From Flavisolibacter tropicus (GTDB lineage: Bacteria > Bacteroidota > Bacteroidia > Chitinophagales > Chitinophagaceae): DNA of 64,000 nt. Shown piece after piece: positions 1 through 8,751 of this stretch. A model generated the notes under the pieces. It worked only from the letters and a program-made list of their open reading frames with translations, was not told the origin of the DNA and made no database searches. Positions within the stretch are counted from its first letter, which is position 1, and each line of letters opens with the position of its first letter. Both the position numbers and the translations under genes were made by a program. Location of the stretch: contig NZ_CP011390.1 of the NCBI RefSeq assembly GCF_001644645.1, positions 4,977,501 through 5,041,500 of the forward strand, read 5' to 3'.

Positions 1-2
1 TA

Positions 3-785
3 GAGGTACAATTTGCCGATTATATCTATCCCGGCTTTAACCAGCTGGTAACCGAAATATCAAAATCCTGTTACCTGTCTTGTGGTAAATTCCCCGTATC
101 TACTATCATCAGGGTGCCCATTGGTGCCTACGGTGGGGGCGGCCCCTACCACAGCGGTAGCGTAGAAAGCACCCTGTTAAGTATCAAAGGAATTAAGATT
201 GCTTACCCTTCCAACGCTGCCGATATGAAAGGCTTGATGAAGGCAGCCTATTATGATCCAAACCCGGTAGTAATGCTGGAGCACAAAGGCCTGTACTGGA
301 GTAAAGTGCCAGGTACCGAAGATGCTAAAACCATTGAACCATCCCGCGATTATGTGCTGCCCTTTGGTAAAGGAGCTGTAGTGCTCAAAGCCAGCGAAGA
401 GGCTATAGAGAATGGGGAAAGCGCTTGTATCATTACCTATGGTATGGGCGTATACTGGGCAAAAGCGGCTGCCAAATTCTTCAATAACCAAATAGAAGTG
501 GTAGATCTGCGTACGCTGTTCCCATTAGATGAAGAATTGATCTATGCCACTGTGCAGAAGCATGGTAAATGCCTGATATTAACCGAGGAGCAACAAAACA
601 ACTCTTTTGCAGAGGCCCTGGCCGGACGCATTTCCAAGAACTGCTTCCGCTTCCTCGATGCCCCTGTGGATGTATTGGGTGCCCTGAATCTACCCGCCGT
701 TCCATTGAACATGGGACTAGAGGCAGCCATGCTGCCCAATGCAGAAAAAGTAAAAGAGCGCTTGGTGCAGTTGTTAGGGTACTAG
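3..785 (+). CDS. 2-oxoacid dehydrogenase E1, beta-half (C-terminal fragment, cut by window edge)
   Basis: The frame is open from the left edge to the stop at 785, giving 260 residues of a protein that begins outside the window. The visible part matches the beta half of thiamine-diphosphate 2-oxoacid dehydrogenase E1: QFADYIYPGFNQL and RVPIGAYGGGGPYHSGS belong to the pyrimidine-binding fold, and ITYGMGVYWAKAA with VVDLRTLFPLDEE is the transketolase C-terminal domain. Bacteroidota often carry E1 as an alpha-beta fusion, so the missing part may be an alpha half. It would work in a cytoplasmic branched-chain or related 2-oxoacid dehydrogenase complex; the substrate cannot be read here. The GTG at 114 is an internal valine, not a start. 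A different E1 fusion lies at 56760. A terminator follows at 910. Confidence 0.85.
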   Translation, partial: EVQFADYIYPGFNQLVTEISKSCYLSCGKFPVSTIIRVPIGAYGGGGPYHSGSVESTLLSIKGIKIAYPSNAADMKGLMKAAYYDPNPVVMLEHKGLYWSKVPGTEDAKTIEPSRDYVLPFGKGAVVLKASEEAIENGESACIITYGMGVYWAKAAAKFFNNQIEVVDLRTLFPLDEELIYATVQKHGKCLILTEEQQNNSFAEALAGRISKNCFRFLDAPVDVLGALNLPAVPLNMGLEAAMLPNAEKVKERLVQLLGY

Positions 786-840
786 TGCAAGCCACTGCAC
801 GCCCCCGCCCCCTAAAGGGGGAGAAGGCCATGCTTCTGGG

Positions 841-878
841 AACCACAGAGGCAGGGAGATCACAAAGGGGCACAGAGA
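841..878 (+). repeat. Short-word intergenic repeat, 'AACCACAGAG...GGGGCACAGAG' family
   Basis: A 38 bp tract that starts AACCACAGAG and ends GGGGCACAGAGA. Its reverse complement recurs at 22879-22915 with about 80% identity by eye. It is built from loosely repeated CACAGAG-like words and lies just after the E1 stop codon. Confidence 0.7.
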
Positions 879-909
879 ACAGTAAAGAATAAACTCTCTT
901 ACAAATAAA

Positions 910-938
910 AAAAGCACTCCCTAGGTTGGAGTGCTTTT
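910..938 (+). terminator. Rho-independent terminator of the E1 gene
   Basis: Perfect 11 bp inverted repeat AAAAGCACTCC (910-920) and GGAGTGCTTTT (928-938) with a 7 nt loop. The right arm ends in the T-run, and the A-run on the left makes it potentially bidirectional. Confidence 0.85.
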
Positions 939-1033
939 CTATTTTATGGCAATAGTGCTTTGGGAAACTCTTACACGTTTGGCGTCATTCCCTCCTCCTT
1001 ATAACCTGCCTGCCAACCATAATGACTCTGGCA

Positions 1034-1068
1034 TTTGTCATCCAGAGCGATAGCGAAGGATCTCAGAG
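1034..1068 (+). repeat. REP-like element, TGTCATCC...TAGCGAAGGATCTCAGAG type
   Basis: The tract begins TGTCATCCAGAG and ends AGCGAAGGATCTCAGAG. A diverged copy in the opposite orientation lies at 22728-22766 and shares TGTCA-CC at one end and TAGCGAAG-ATCT-AGAG at the other. Such TGTCAT...GATCT words are a familiar type of dispersed intergenic repeat in Bacteroidota (recalled, not searched). Confidence 0.65.
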
Positions 1069-1110
1069 ACTCGCATCTAAGATAAGTTTGAAATATGTAA
1101 GGCCTTTAGC

Positions 1111-1141
1111 TGTCATGCTGAACTTGTTTCAGCATCTGATC
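1111..1141 (+). repeat. REP-like hairpin, TGTCATGCTGAA...TTCAGCATCTGA type
   Basis: Perfect 8 bp arms ATGCTGAA (1115-1122) and TTCAGCAT (1128-1135) around a 5 nt loop, inside a TGTCAT...CTGAT frame. It lies 45 bp after the element at 1034 and has the same TGTCAT opening, so the two may form a REP doublet. Confidence 0.65.
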
Positions 1142-1245
1142 CTGCCTAAAAGGAAAAATAAGTACATTTAAACTCTTCGCTTTGAGAGCAGTTTCAGCTC
1201 TGATTATTACGACTTTATTTTAGGATTAATGGAGGCTGGTAGGGG

Positions 1246-1502
1246 AAGAATAATGAACAAGGAACAAGGAATGATGAATATAGAAGGGAGGAAATGTTCA
1301 ATGCTCAATTTTCGATACTCAATGTTCAATGAAGAGAGATGGAATTGGGAATTAGGGTATTGGGAAGAAGGAGAAAGCCCGGCTCGTGAGTGGTGAGTGG
1401 TGAGTGAGGAAAGCTGCAAGCGATACCCTTCAAGCGGCAAGCCGTGAAAAGGGCGCTTTACGCTGCATGGGGGACCGCAGCTGACGCAGATTGACGCAGG
1501 GG
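1246..1502. repeat. Mosaic of short-period degenerate repeats
   Basis: Successive blocks of short, imperfectly repeated words: AACAAGGAACAAGGAATG (about 1254), CAATGCTCAA/CAATGTTCAATG (about 1300-1330), GGAATTGGGAATTAGGG (about 1341), GTGAGTGGTGAGTGGTGAGT (about 1386), AAGCTGCAAGCG and CAAGCGGCAAGC (about 1411-1442), and GACGCAGATTGACGCAGG (about 1483). No credible gene is present; the one open frame here is made of the repeats. Related words occur at 22800-23010 and 59271-59332. Confidence 0.75.
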
Positions 1503-1651
1503 GTTTAATGATATTAGAAGTGGCCTACATGTGTATAAATAAAGGGGGCGAAAGGTTTTGAAAGGGGAAGTTGGAAGTGTAAGTTTGCTAAAATATTTAG
1601 TATAGTTATTGGTTGTTAACCACTAACGATTCACTTTTTAACCCGTACACC

Positions 1652-2332
1652 ATGGCAAAACAAGTAGGCCCCGTCTTCATTACCGGCACCATTGATGGCA
1701 TCATCTTCTATAAGTTAGGAGATACCTATTACCTGCGTAGCAAAGGGGATTATAAAAGCGCTAAAATGATGCGCAAGGATCCTAACCTCAAACGTACCAT
1801 GGCCAATGCCGATAGGTTTGGCGTAGCCGCCAAAATGGTGAAGCGCGTGTACTACCGCCAGCTGCCAGGGACCGTGCGCAAACCCGGGTTGTTTGCCAGG
1901 TTAACTGGCATGGTCAATAAGTGGTTGTACCAGGGCCATACAAAAGAAGAAGCACAGGAACTGCTGATGGCGCATTGTAAAAGACTAGTAGAGGGGAGTG
2001 TAATTGCTACGCCTAAAAATAGTAGTTCACCTGATGTAAATAGTACAGCCATAAAATCGCCAAATAGCCAACCTGACATAGCTCTACCAACAGTGGCACC
2101 TGCCACGAAAATGCCTGTCCTGTCTTCACCACCCAAAGTGGTAAAACAGGCGCGATACCTACTGAAGAGGAAGGTGAAAGCCAATGGTAGGCTACAGGTA
2201 CCAAAGCCATCGGTTAATGAAAGCGCTAGACAACATGAATACAGGTATGGGAACTATGAAGTTTGCCATGCAGAAAACTATCGAAGGCGGAAGTTTCATA
2301 GTGCGTATATGTCTTTCAGTTATACAACGTAA
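1652..2332 (+). CDS. Bacteroidota orphan protein, basic
   Basis: This 226-residue protein starts at the ATG in MAKQVGPVFITGTIDG; the upstream in-frame alternative start at 1613 lacks family-like sequence. The N-terminal ~110 residues (ITGTIDGIIFYKLGD, LRSKGDY, then a lysine/arginine-rich stretch) resemble a small family I recall as common and multicopy in Chitinophagaceae, with no assigned function. The middle (about 125-165) is Ser/Pro/Thr-rich and probably disordered, and the C-terminus is basic and tyrosine-rich. There is no signal peptide or membrane segment. It stands alone between a repeat-rich intergenic tract and the convergent regulator at 2523. A nucleic-acid-binding role would fit the charge but is a guess. 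Confidence 0.6.
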   Translation: MAKQVGPVFITGTIDGIIFYKLGDTYYLRSKGDYKSAKMMRKDPNLKRTMANADRFGVAAKMVKRVYYRQLPGTVRKPGLFARLTGMVNKWLYQGHTKEEAQELLMAHCKRLVEGSVIATPKNSSSPDVNSTAIKSPNSQPDIALPTVAPATKMPVLSSPPKVVKQARYLLKRKVKANGRLQVPKPSVNESARQHEYRYGNYEVCHAENYRRRKFHSAYMSFSYTT

Positions 2333-2522
2333 TAACGCCAAGTGCTAACAGTTAAAGATAGGGGCTAAGCCCCAGCGTAATTGTTTATGGCATGATGTAA
2401 TAGGTCTGCTGTATTTACCCCAAACAGTCCCCGCTAAAGAAAATTTTTAGTAGGTAAGTGCAGCCTGCTAACAGGCTACATTACAGGGCTTACTTGCCAA
2501 TAGGATCCATCTACGTTAATGC

Positions 2523-3287
2523 TTAATGAGCTATTATTACTTTAATGCCCTTTTCTTCGAGCTGTGCTACAATATCAGCTGGAACAGCGTTATCGGTAAT
2601 AATGTAATGCACCTGGTCCAGGCCGCAAACTCTTCCCAAACCTCTTCGGCCAAACTTAGAACTGTCTGCTAAAATGATCACCTTTTGCGCAATGTGGATC
2701 ATTTTCTGGTTCAGGCTGGCTTCTGTTAAATTGGTGATTGATAAGCCAAATTCTAAGTCAATGCCGTCAACACCTAAAAAAAGAATGTCGCAGGAAATAT
2801 TGCTTAATAACAGTTCCGCAAAACCGCCTGCTGCTGAGGCTGAGCTTTGATGAATAATGCCACCCAATTGCAGCACCTCTACATTGGGACGGTTGTGTAA
2901 CTCCAAAGCCACTTTGAGAGCAGGCGTAATAACGGTTAAGTGTTTAAATGGATGAAGACTGCGGGAAAGCTCAAATACCGTTGTGCCCGATCCAATAAGA
3001 ATGGAGTCTGTTTCGTTGGTAAATGGTAGCGCCGCTTTGGCTATTTTTATCTTTTCTTCAATTTTAATGAATTCCTTTTCATTGATGGGTTTCTCTATTG
3101 TGTAGGGGTTAGATATAGAGCCGCCACCTTTTGTTCGGAAAAGCAGGTTGCGCTCTTCAAGGATTTTTAAATCCTTACGAATGGTTACACCGGAAACCTG
3201 GATATCGTCACTTAGCTCCTGAATATCTACACGTCCATTCTCTTGTAATTTCTGAAGAATATATTGGTGTCTGTCGGTAATGGTCAT
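2523..3287 (-). CDS. DeoR/GlpR-family transcriptional regulator
   Basis: A 254-residue repressor of the usual DeoR length. Residues 1-58 form the DeoR helix-turn-helix (RHQYILQKLQENGRVDIQEL, then VSGVTIRKDLKILEERNLL), followed by the GGG hinge. Residues 75-250 are the DeoRC effector domain with the sugar-phosphate-sensing pieces LIGSGTTVFELSRSL, FLGVDGIDLEFGL and ILADSSKFGRRGL. Family members bind DNA until a phosphorylated sugar or polyol intermediate releases them. It is divergent from the SusC gene at 3803, so it most likely controls that cluster and senses a product of its kinases (inference). The 515 bp between them holds A/T-rich inverted half-sites, described separately. Confidence 0.9.
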   Translation of the reverse strand: MTITDRHQYILQKLQENGRVDIQELSDDIQVSGVTIRKDLKILEERNLLFRTKGGGSISNPYTIEKPINEKEFIKIEEKIKIAKAALPFTNETDSILIGSGTTVFELSRSLHPFKHLTVITPALKVALELHNRPNVEVLQLGGIIHQSSASAAGGFAELLLSNISCDILFLGVDGIDLEFGLSITNLTEASLNQKMIHIAQKVIILADSSKFGRRGLGRVCGLDQVHYIITDNAVPADIVAQLEEKGIKVIIAH

Positions 3288-3424
3288 TATAAGAACAGTT
3301 TGTTTTGGTTAATAACAAGATAAGGAATAGGCCACATTTTTAAGAAGTAGCGAAAAGGTAGAGGGTGCTTAATCACGTGGCTTAAATTTTCTTTAATCAA
3401 ATATAAAACTAAACCGATAAAAAT

Positions 3425-3510
3425 GAAAGCTTTAGCTTTCAAAAGCTTTAAAAATGTTTATTTACATTTAAAAATATTTAAAAAACATTTTCTTTTTCTT
3501 AAAAATGTTT
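3425..3510. promoter_or_regulatory. Candidate operator array for the DeoR-type regulator
   Basis: GAAAGCT (3425-3431) and AGCTTTC (3434-3440) form a palindrome with a 2 nt centre. AAATGT (3452-3457) pairs with ACATTT (3464-3469), and ACATTT (3485-3490) pairs with AAATGT (3503-3508). The heptamer AAATGTT also recurs directly in TTAAAAATGTTT context at 3452 and 3503. Position and repeated half-sites suit a repressor; binding is inferred. Confidence 0.45.
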
Positions 3511-3739
3511 GTAAAATTGAACCACGAAATGCATAAACTGCTTTTTGATTCTTGTGTATAAGCTCTTGGGGTGATGGAATTCAGGTGCTGCATTTTATAG
3601 CCTTTACGATTTTCTAATTACCCAATAAGATCGCTATATGAATTATTCTTGCTTTTCCAGCCTTTGTCTTGTTCCCTTTATTCTATATGGTAGCAGCTCA
3701 GCATTACTAATGGAAATTTAATCTAGTATAAACATATAG

Positions 3740-3793
3740 TTAACAATCATCAACTAACATCGCTCGGATAATTAACAATCATCAACTAACATC
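3740..3793 (+). repeat. 22 bp perfect direct repeat in the susC leader
   Basis: Two identical 22 bp copies, TTAACAATCATC followed by AACTAACATC, at 3740-3761 and 3772-3793, offset by 32 bp. The second ends 9 nt before the ATG at 3803. They lie in the likely 5' leader, so they could be an operator pair, an RNA-level element or a recent duplication. Confidence 0.85.
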
Positions 3794-3802
3794 TCCAGAC
3801 GT

Positions 3803-6800
3803 ATGAAATTGATTGCTTTCATCAACCAACAACCGCTGCCATCTACTGCGCGTAAGTGGCTCAGCAGGCTTTGCCTGATTCCAAAACTGGTAACAGCGCT
3901 GCTCTTCTTTTTTTTAGTACTGGCTAGTCCGGTAAAAGCCAAAGGCTTCTTTCAGCAACGAGAAGTGAAGGGTAGGGTAACCGACGAACAAGAAAAGCCT
4001 TTATCCGGTGTAAGCATCAGCTTGAAAGGATCTAGTATTGGAACAACCACCAATGAAAACGGCGAATTTGCTATTACGCTATCGTCCGGTAATGGAGTGT
4101 TGGTTTTTTCAAATGTTGGCTTTGCAGAGCGCGAGGTAACAGTAAATGGACAATCAGTATTGAATCTATCACTTAAAAGAGATGTGGCCAATCTGAATGA
4201 AGTGGTTGTGGTGGGGTATGGCACACAAAAGAAGGGCAACTTAACCGGCTCTGTTGCTGTTGTTAATAGTAAACAATTGGAGAGACGGCCCAATGTTTCA
4301 ACTTCTAATGCATTGCAAGGGCTTGCTCCAGGTGTAACCGTTACATCGCAAACGGGTGCTCCCGGCGGCGATGGAGCGCAGATCCGAATCAGAGGCATTA
4401 ATTCCTTTGGTGGTTCCAGTAGTAACCCGCTAGTAATTATTGATGGTGTAGCCGGATCGCTGGATGATGTGGATGCGAACCTGATAGAATCGATTTCTAT
4501 TTTAAAGGATGCGGCTTCTTCCGCTATATATGGTTCCAGGGCGGCTAACGGCGTGATATTGATCACTACCAAAAGAGCTAAGGATAAACTGTCAATAAAC
4601 TATAAAGGGTATGTGGGAAGACAAATGGCAACGGCCATTCCAGAAGTAACAGATGGTTTAACCTACATGCGTGTGTTCAATGACGCCAGCATGAATGATA
4701 ATGGCATCAAAATCTACAGCGATCAGGACATTGAGAAGTTCAGACAGAAGTATGCTGCTAATCCATCTAACTACGATTGGCAGGATGCCATATTGCAAGG
4801 TAGCGGGTTAACGCATAGTCATTTTATTTCTGTAATGGCAAACAGCGGAATCGTTCGTGCTGTTCCATCGCTGAGTTATGTAGACCAGGAGGGCATCATT
4901 AAAAACACCAATTTCAAGCGCTATACATTTCGTAATAACCTGGATATAACGCCTAGCAATAAGTTCAATGTCAAGTTTGATGTAGCTGTTACAAACAAGG
5001 ACCGCTTGCAAATTGCAGATGAAGGAACCATCTGGAACTATTTAGGACGAATGCCTACCAATATTCCGATTCGCAACGCTGATAAGTGGTCTGATGGATG
5101 GGTGAAAGTTAACCCTGTTGGTTATATTGCCGATGGTGGAAACCGGAAAACAAATAACCTGGAATTCTGGGGCAACCTGAGTCTTAATTATAAGCCTGCC
5201 GACTGGTTATCCCTTTCAGGAATGGTGGCACCTCGCTATTTGACACGTAATACACATGCTTTTACAAAAAGTGTAATGACGTATTATGAAGATGGATCAG
5301 AAGCTGGTGCTGCTAACACATTCACCGATCTATCAGAAGCAGCCTACAGATATTTCTATGGCACTTATCAATTCCAGGCCACAGCTCAAAAAAGTTTTAA
5401 GGATCACAACTTCAGTGTAATGGCTGGAACGTCAAGAGAAACCTATGATGAGAAACTCTTGTCAGGTTACAGAAGAGATTTTCTGTATGATACTTACGAA
5501 CAACTGACAGCTGGTGCAGACAACGCCACAAAAGATAATAATGGTACGCAGAACCAGTGGGCATTAGTATCTGGCTTTGGCAGGTTCAATTATAACTTCC
5601 AGGGTAAGTACTTGCTGGAAGCTAATTTAAGATATGATGGTACCTCACGTTTTATCGGAGACAATCGTTGGGCGGCCTTCCCTTCTTTTTCTGCAGGATG
5701 GCTTGTATCGAATGAGTCTTTCATGAACAATATCAAACCTATTGTGAACATGCTTAAGATCAGGGGCTCCTGGGGTAAGTTAGGTAACCAGAATATCGGT
5801 TCTTCTTACTATCCTTTCGCAGAAGCCTTGACTTTGGGTAGTGTTTCCATGGGTGGAAATATTTACCAGATGATCACGCAAACAACGCTATCAAATCCTG
5901 ATCTACGTTGGGAAGAAACCGTAATGAAAGGTGTGGGTATAGATGCCAGCTTGTTTAATAAATTATCTGTCACATTGGACTGGTATGATAAAACAACAGA
6001 TGGCATTCTGCTGAAACTAAATACTTCGCAACTGACCGGTCTTGCTTCTCCTTACCAGAACGCTGCCGTGGTAAGCAATAAAGGTTGGGAGGTTTCTACA
6101 CGGTATGATAACAAGTGGGGTGATTTCCAGCTGGGCGTAGGACTGAATTTATCCGATGTGAAAAACAAGATTGTGGATATGAAAGGTCAGTCATCCGGCG
6201 ACTTGTTACGTCAGCAGGAGGGATATGCGATCAATTCCATTTACGGTTATAGAGCCGATGGTTTTTACCAGACACAGGAAGAGATCAACAAAGGCCCTGT
6301 ACAGATTGGAACCTTAAAACCCGGGGATGTTAGATATGTAGATATTGCAGGTGCTGTTGATGCAAATGGTAAATCTACACCCGATGGTAAAATTACAGAT
6401 GCCGATAAAGTGATTATTGGTAGCACTATTCCGCGCTATACGTATGGTGGTAATCTGGACCTGGGATGGAAGGGCATACGTTTGAGCACGCTTATTCAAG
6501 GGGTAGGTAAAGTGGATGGTTATTTGAACTCGCATTATGTGATACCAGCGGCTAACTCAAGCTCAATCAAGCCTTGGCAGTTGGATTACTGGACCCCAGA
6601 TAACAGGGATGCTGCCCTGCCTAGAGTATCCATTACATCTACCAACAATACGCAGAACTCTACTTTATGGATGCGAAGTGCTGCTTACTTACGTGTGAAG
6701 AATATTCAATTGGGTTATGAACTACCAAAACGCTTATTAGGAAAGGTAGGTATGCAAAGCGCATTTATTTATGTAAACGGACAAAACGTATTTACAAGTA

Positions 6801-6931
6801 CCAAATTCTACCAGGGATACGATCCTGAAATTAACTACAATGCCGGTGCATCAGATGGTGTGTCATTAGGTGGTGGTAATTACTATCCGCAGGTTAAAGT
6901 ATTCACATTTGGTATTGATATAAAATTCTAA
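3803..6931 (+). CDS. SusC/RagA-family TonB-linked outer membrane transporter
   Basis: A 1042-residue protein of typical SusC length. A long N-terminal export signal (hydrophobic core about 33-45) is followed by a carboxypeptidase-regulatory-like domain (VKGRVTDEQEKPLSGVSISL, about 54-130). Next come the hallmark VVVGYGTQKKGNLTGSV, a plug domain to about 255, and a beta barrel ending in an aromatic residue (FTFGIDIKF). It imports a ligand across the outer membrane with energy from TonB, capped by the SusD lipoprotein encoded 3 nt downstream. It is the first gene of the cluster and its leader carries the 22 bp repeat. The ligand is not readable from the barrel; neighbours point to a phosphorylated polyol compound. 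Confidence 0.95.
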   Translation: MKLIAFINQQPLPSTARKWLSRLCLIPKLVTALLFFFLVLASPVKAKGFFQQREVKGRVTDEQEKPLSGVSISLKGSSIGTTTNENGEFAITLSSGNGVLVFSNVGFAEREVTVNGQSVLNLSLKRDVANLNEVVVVGYGTQKKGNLTGSVAVVNSKQLERRPNVSTSNALQGLAPGVTVTSQTGAPGGDGAQIRIRGINSFGGSSSNPLVIIDGVAGSLDDVDANLIESISILKDAASSAIYGSRAANGVILITTKRAKDKLSINYKGYVGRQMATAIPEVTDGLTYMRVFNDASMNDNGIKIYSDQDIEKFRQKYAANPSNYDWQDAILQGSGLTHSHFISVMANSGIVRAVPSLSYVDQEGIIKNTNFKRYTFRNNLDITPSNKFNVKFDVAVTNKDRLQIADEGTIWNYLGRMPTNIPIRNADKWSDGWVKVNPVGYIADGGNRKTNNLEFWGNLSLNYKPADWLSLSGMVAPRYLTRNTHAFTKSVMTYYEDGSEAGAANTFTDLSEAAYRYFYGTYQFQATAQKSFKDHNFSVMAGTSRETYDEKLLSGYRRDFLYDTYEQLTAGADNATKDNNGTQNQWALVSGFGRFNYNFQGKYLLEANLRYDGTSRFIGDNRWAAFPSFSAGWLVSNESFMNNIKPIVNMLKIRGSWGKLGNQNIGSSYYPFAEALTLGSVSMGGNIYQMITQTTLSNPDLRWEETVMKGVGIDASLFNKLSVTLDWYDKTTDGILLKLNTSQLTGLASPYQNAAVVSNKGWEVSTRYDNKWGDFQLGVGLNLSDVKNKIVDMKGQSSGDLLRQQEGYAINSIYGYRADGFYQTQEEINKGPVQIGTLKPGDVRYVDIAGAVDANGKSTPDGKITDADKVIIGSTIPRYTYGGNLDLGWKGIRLSTLIQGVGKVDGYLNSHYVIPAANSSSIKPWQLDYWTPDNRDAALPRVSITSTNNTQNSTLWMRSAAYLRVKNIQLGYELPKRLLGKVGMQSAFIYVNGQNVFTSTKFYQGYDPEINYNAGASDGVSLGGGNYYPQVKVFTFGIDIKF

Positions 6932-6934
6932 GCA

Positions 6935-8704
6935 ATGAAACGATTTAATAAGATATATAAAATAGCTCCACTAGCGTTAGGCTTAACATTGGTCTTATCT
7001 TCTTGCAGTAAAATAGATCGTTCCTCGCTGAATGGTCCGTCAACAGGTACATTCCCCGCTAATGCGAAAGAGGCAGAAATGGGATTGTATGGCGCTTACC
7101 AATCTTTAAGCGTATTAGATGCTTCAAGCACCCCCATCTGGCATGTAATGGATAATATTACCGATATCGGTTATGCCAGACCCGGTACCAATTACACGTC
7201 ACCTATTACGAGTGCCCTTACAACGGATAATGCATTGGCTGTTAAACCCTGGGAAGTGCACTACCGGAGCATAGCCCGTTGTCACTCCGTTTTGGATAAC
7301 CTTGAACGAATAAAAGGTGCGATGGCCGATCCGGCATATAAGCAACTGGATGCTGAATTACGTTTTATCCGTGCTTACTGCTATTCACAACTCATCGAGT
7401 TGTATGGCGATGTCCCTTTGCTGAAGTCTTCTGTTGATTTAAGTAATGCCAATGTTCCAAGAAGTCCAAAGCAAGAGATCGAACAATTTTTGATTGATGA
7501 CTTAACAGCTGTTGCGGATAACCTCCCGGTATCACAGGCACAATTTGGCCGTGTCAGAGCATCGCGTGTAGCGGCCTATATGCTTAAGGCAAGGGTAGCG
7601 CTGTATGCAAAGCAATACCAGGTAGCCGCTGATGCAGCCAATAAAGCCATTAGCTTGGCTGGCTCCCAACATGATCTAACACCATTCAACAGTACGATCA
7701 ATTTTGTTGGAAAAGATCACACCGTTGGTGAGCCTGATGTATCAAATATTTTTGGACATCAGGGGTTTGCAACCAGTAAAGAATGGATCTGGATTGCAGA
7801 ATACAATAAGGCTGTACCTGGCAATACGCATAACCAACAATACTATTCGGGATCAAGATTGGGGAAAGGGGTTTGTTACTGGGGACCCACACAGGATCTT
7901 ATCAATACGTTCCAGGCAAAAGACGGATTGCCTATTACAGAGTCTCCATTATACGACGCATCGAAACCGTTTGAAAACCGAGATCCACGTTTGGACATGT
8001 ACTGCGTACGTCCGCACGCCCGCTATTTAGGCTACCAGTTTGAACCGCAAACAAGTTTTTCAACTGTGAAGAATTACTGGCCTGTTATCAATGGACAAAG
8101 TGGTACCCCTTCTTCAGTAGCGAATGCGGATGCTACAAATGCTTTCCGTTCGTTTAGCGGTTATCTGTGGCGTAAGCACGTAGATCTTGCTGATTTTGCC
8201 TCCACTTCAGTGAGCGGGGTATCCGATTTAGATGTTGGTATCTTCCGTTTTGCAGAATTGTTATTGATCTATGCCGAGGCAAAGATTGAAGCCAATAGTA
8301 TTGACAATACTGTATATGATGCGATCAACCGTATACGCCGCCGCGCGCAAATGCCTGATTTGCCTGCTGGTTTGACACAAGCGCAATTACGGAAAGCGTT
8401 ACGCTATGAGCGCAAAGTAGAATTGGCCAATGATGGCTTAAGATGGTATGATCTGCGCCGTTGGGGAATTGCAAACACTGTAATGAATGGCTTTTTATAC
8501 TTGAACCGTGATGCAAAGGCCTGGACAAAGCAAGTGCTGACAGGGTTTGATGATAGCTATACGCCTATTTATAATCAAACAGAAGCTAAGAAATATTTCA
8601 CTACCCAGGACGTAGTTTATAAGGTAGGTAAAGATGAAAGATGGCCGGTTCCCAAATCAGAAATGGATGCGAACAATAAGCTAGTGCAGAATAACGGTTA
8701 CTAG
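6935..8704 (+). CDS. SusD/RagB-family nutrient-binding outer membrane lipoprotein
   Basis: This 589-residue lipoprotein has a signal peptide with lipobox LVLSSC, Cys24 being the lipidation site. The SusD-like N-terminal TPR region (EMGLYGAYQSL, LRFIRAYCYSQLIELYGDVP, ARVAAYMLKARVALYAKQY) is followed by the RagB/SusD C-terminal domain with IFRFAELLLIYAEAKIE and LANDGLRWYDLRRWG, both characteristic of the family. It sits on the cell surface and captures the ligand for the SusC partner; the two genes are only 3 nt apart and surely co-transcribed. After it comes a 217 bp gap with a strong hairpin and a direct repeat, which may set the expression ratio between the transporter and the downstream enzymes. 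Confidence 0.95.
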   Translation: MKRFNKIYKIAPLALGLTLVLSSCSKIDRSSLNGPSTGTFPANAKEAEMGLYGAYQSLSVLDASSTPIWHVMDNITDIGYARPGTNYTSPITSALTTDNALAVKPWEVHYRSIARCHSVLDNLERIKGAMADPAYKQLDAELRFIRAYCYSQLIELYGDVPLLKSSVDLSNANVPRSPKQEIEQFLIDDLTAVADNLPVSQAQFGRVRASRVAAYMLKARVALYAKQYQVAADAANKAISLAGSQHDLTPFNSTINFVGKDHTVGEPDVSNIFGHQGFATSKEWIWIAEYNKAVPGNTHNQQYYSGSRLGKGVCYWGPTQDLINTFQAKDGLPITESPLYDASKPFENRDPRLDMYCVRPHARYLGYQFEPQTSFSTVKNYWPVINGQSGTPSSVANADATNAFRSFSGYLWRKHVDLADFASTSVSGVSDLDVGIFRFAELLLIYAEAKIEANSIDNTVYDAINRIRRRAQMPDLPAGLTQAQLRKALRYERKVELANDGLRWYDLRRWGIANTVMNGFLYLNRDAKAWTKQVLTGFDDSYTPIYNQTEAKKYFTTQDVVYKVGKDERWPVPKSEMDANNKLVQNNGY

Positions 8705-8751
8705 TAGTTGCTATCACGCAAAATAAGCTTATAGAAAACAAGTCTTGTCAT

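Larger units (their letters stand above)
3288..3802. promoter_or_regulatory. Divergent regulatory region between deoR-like gene and susC-like gene
   Basis: 515 bp without a gene. The half next to the regulator is very A/T-rich and holds the palindromic sites at 3425-3510. The half next to susC holds a 22 bp direct repeat directly before the start codon. I could not place a confident TAnnTTTG promoter for either gene. Confidence 0.6.

Noticed and set aside
841..878. CRISPR array, considered because of repeated short words
   Set aside because: Units are short, degenerate and without unique spacers of constant length; no cas genes in the window.
1207..1440. 77-codon minus-strand frame in the mosaic repeat tract
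   Set aside because: The translation is simply the degenerate repeats (Leu/Ser/Ile-rich) with no domain or signal.
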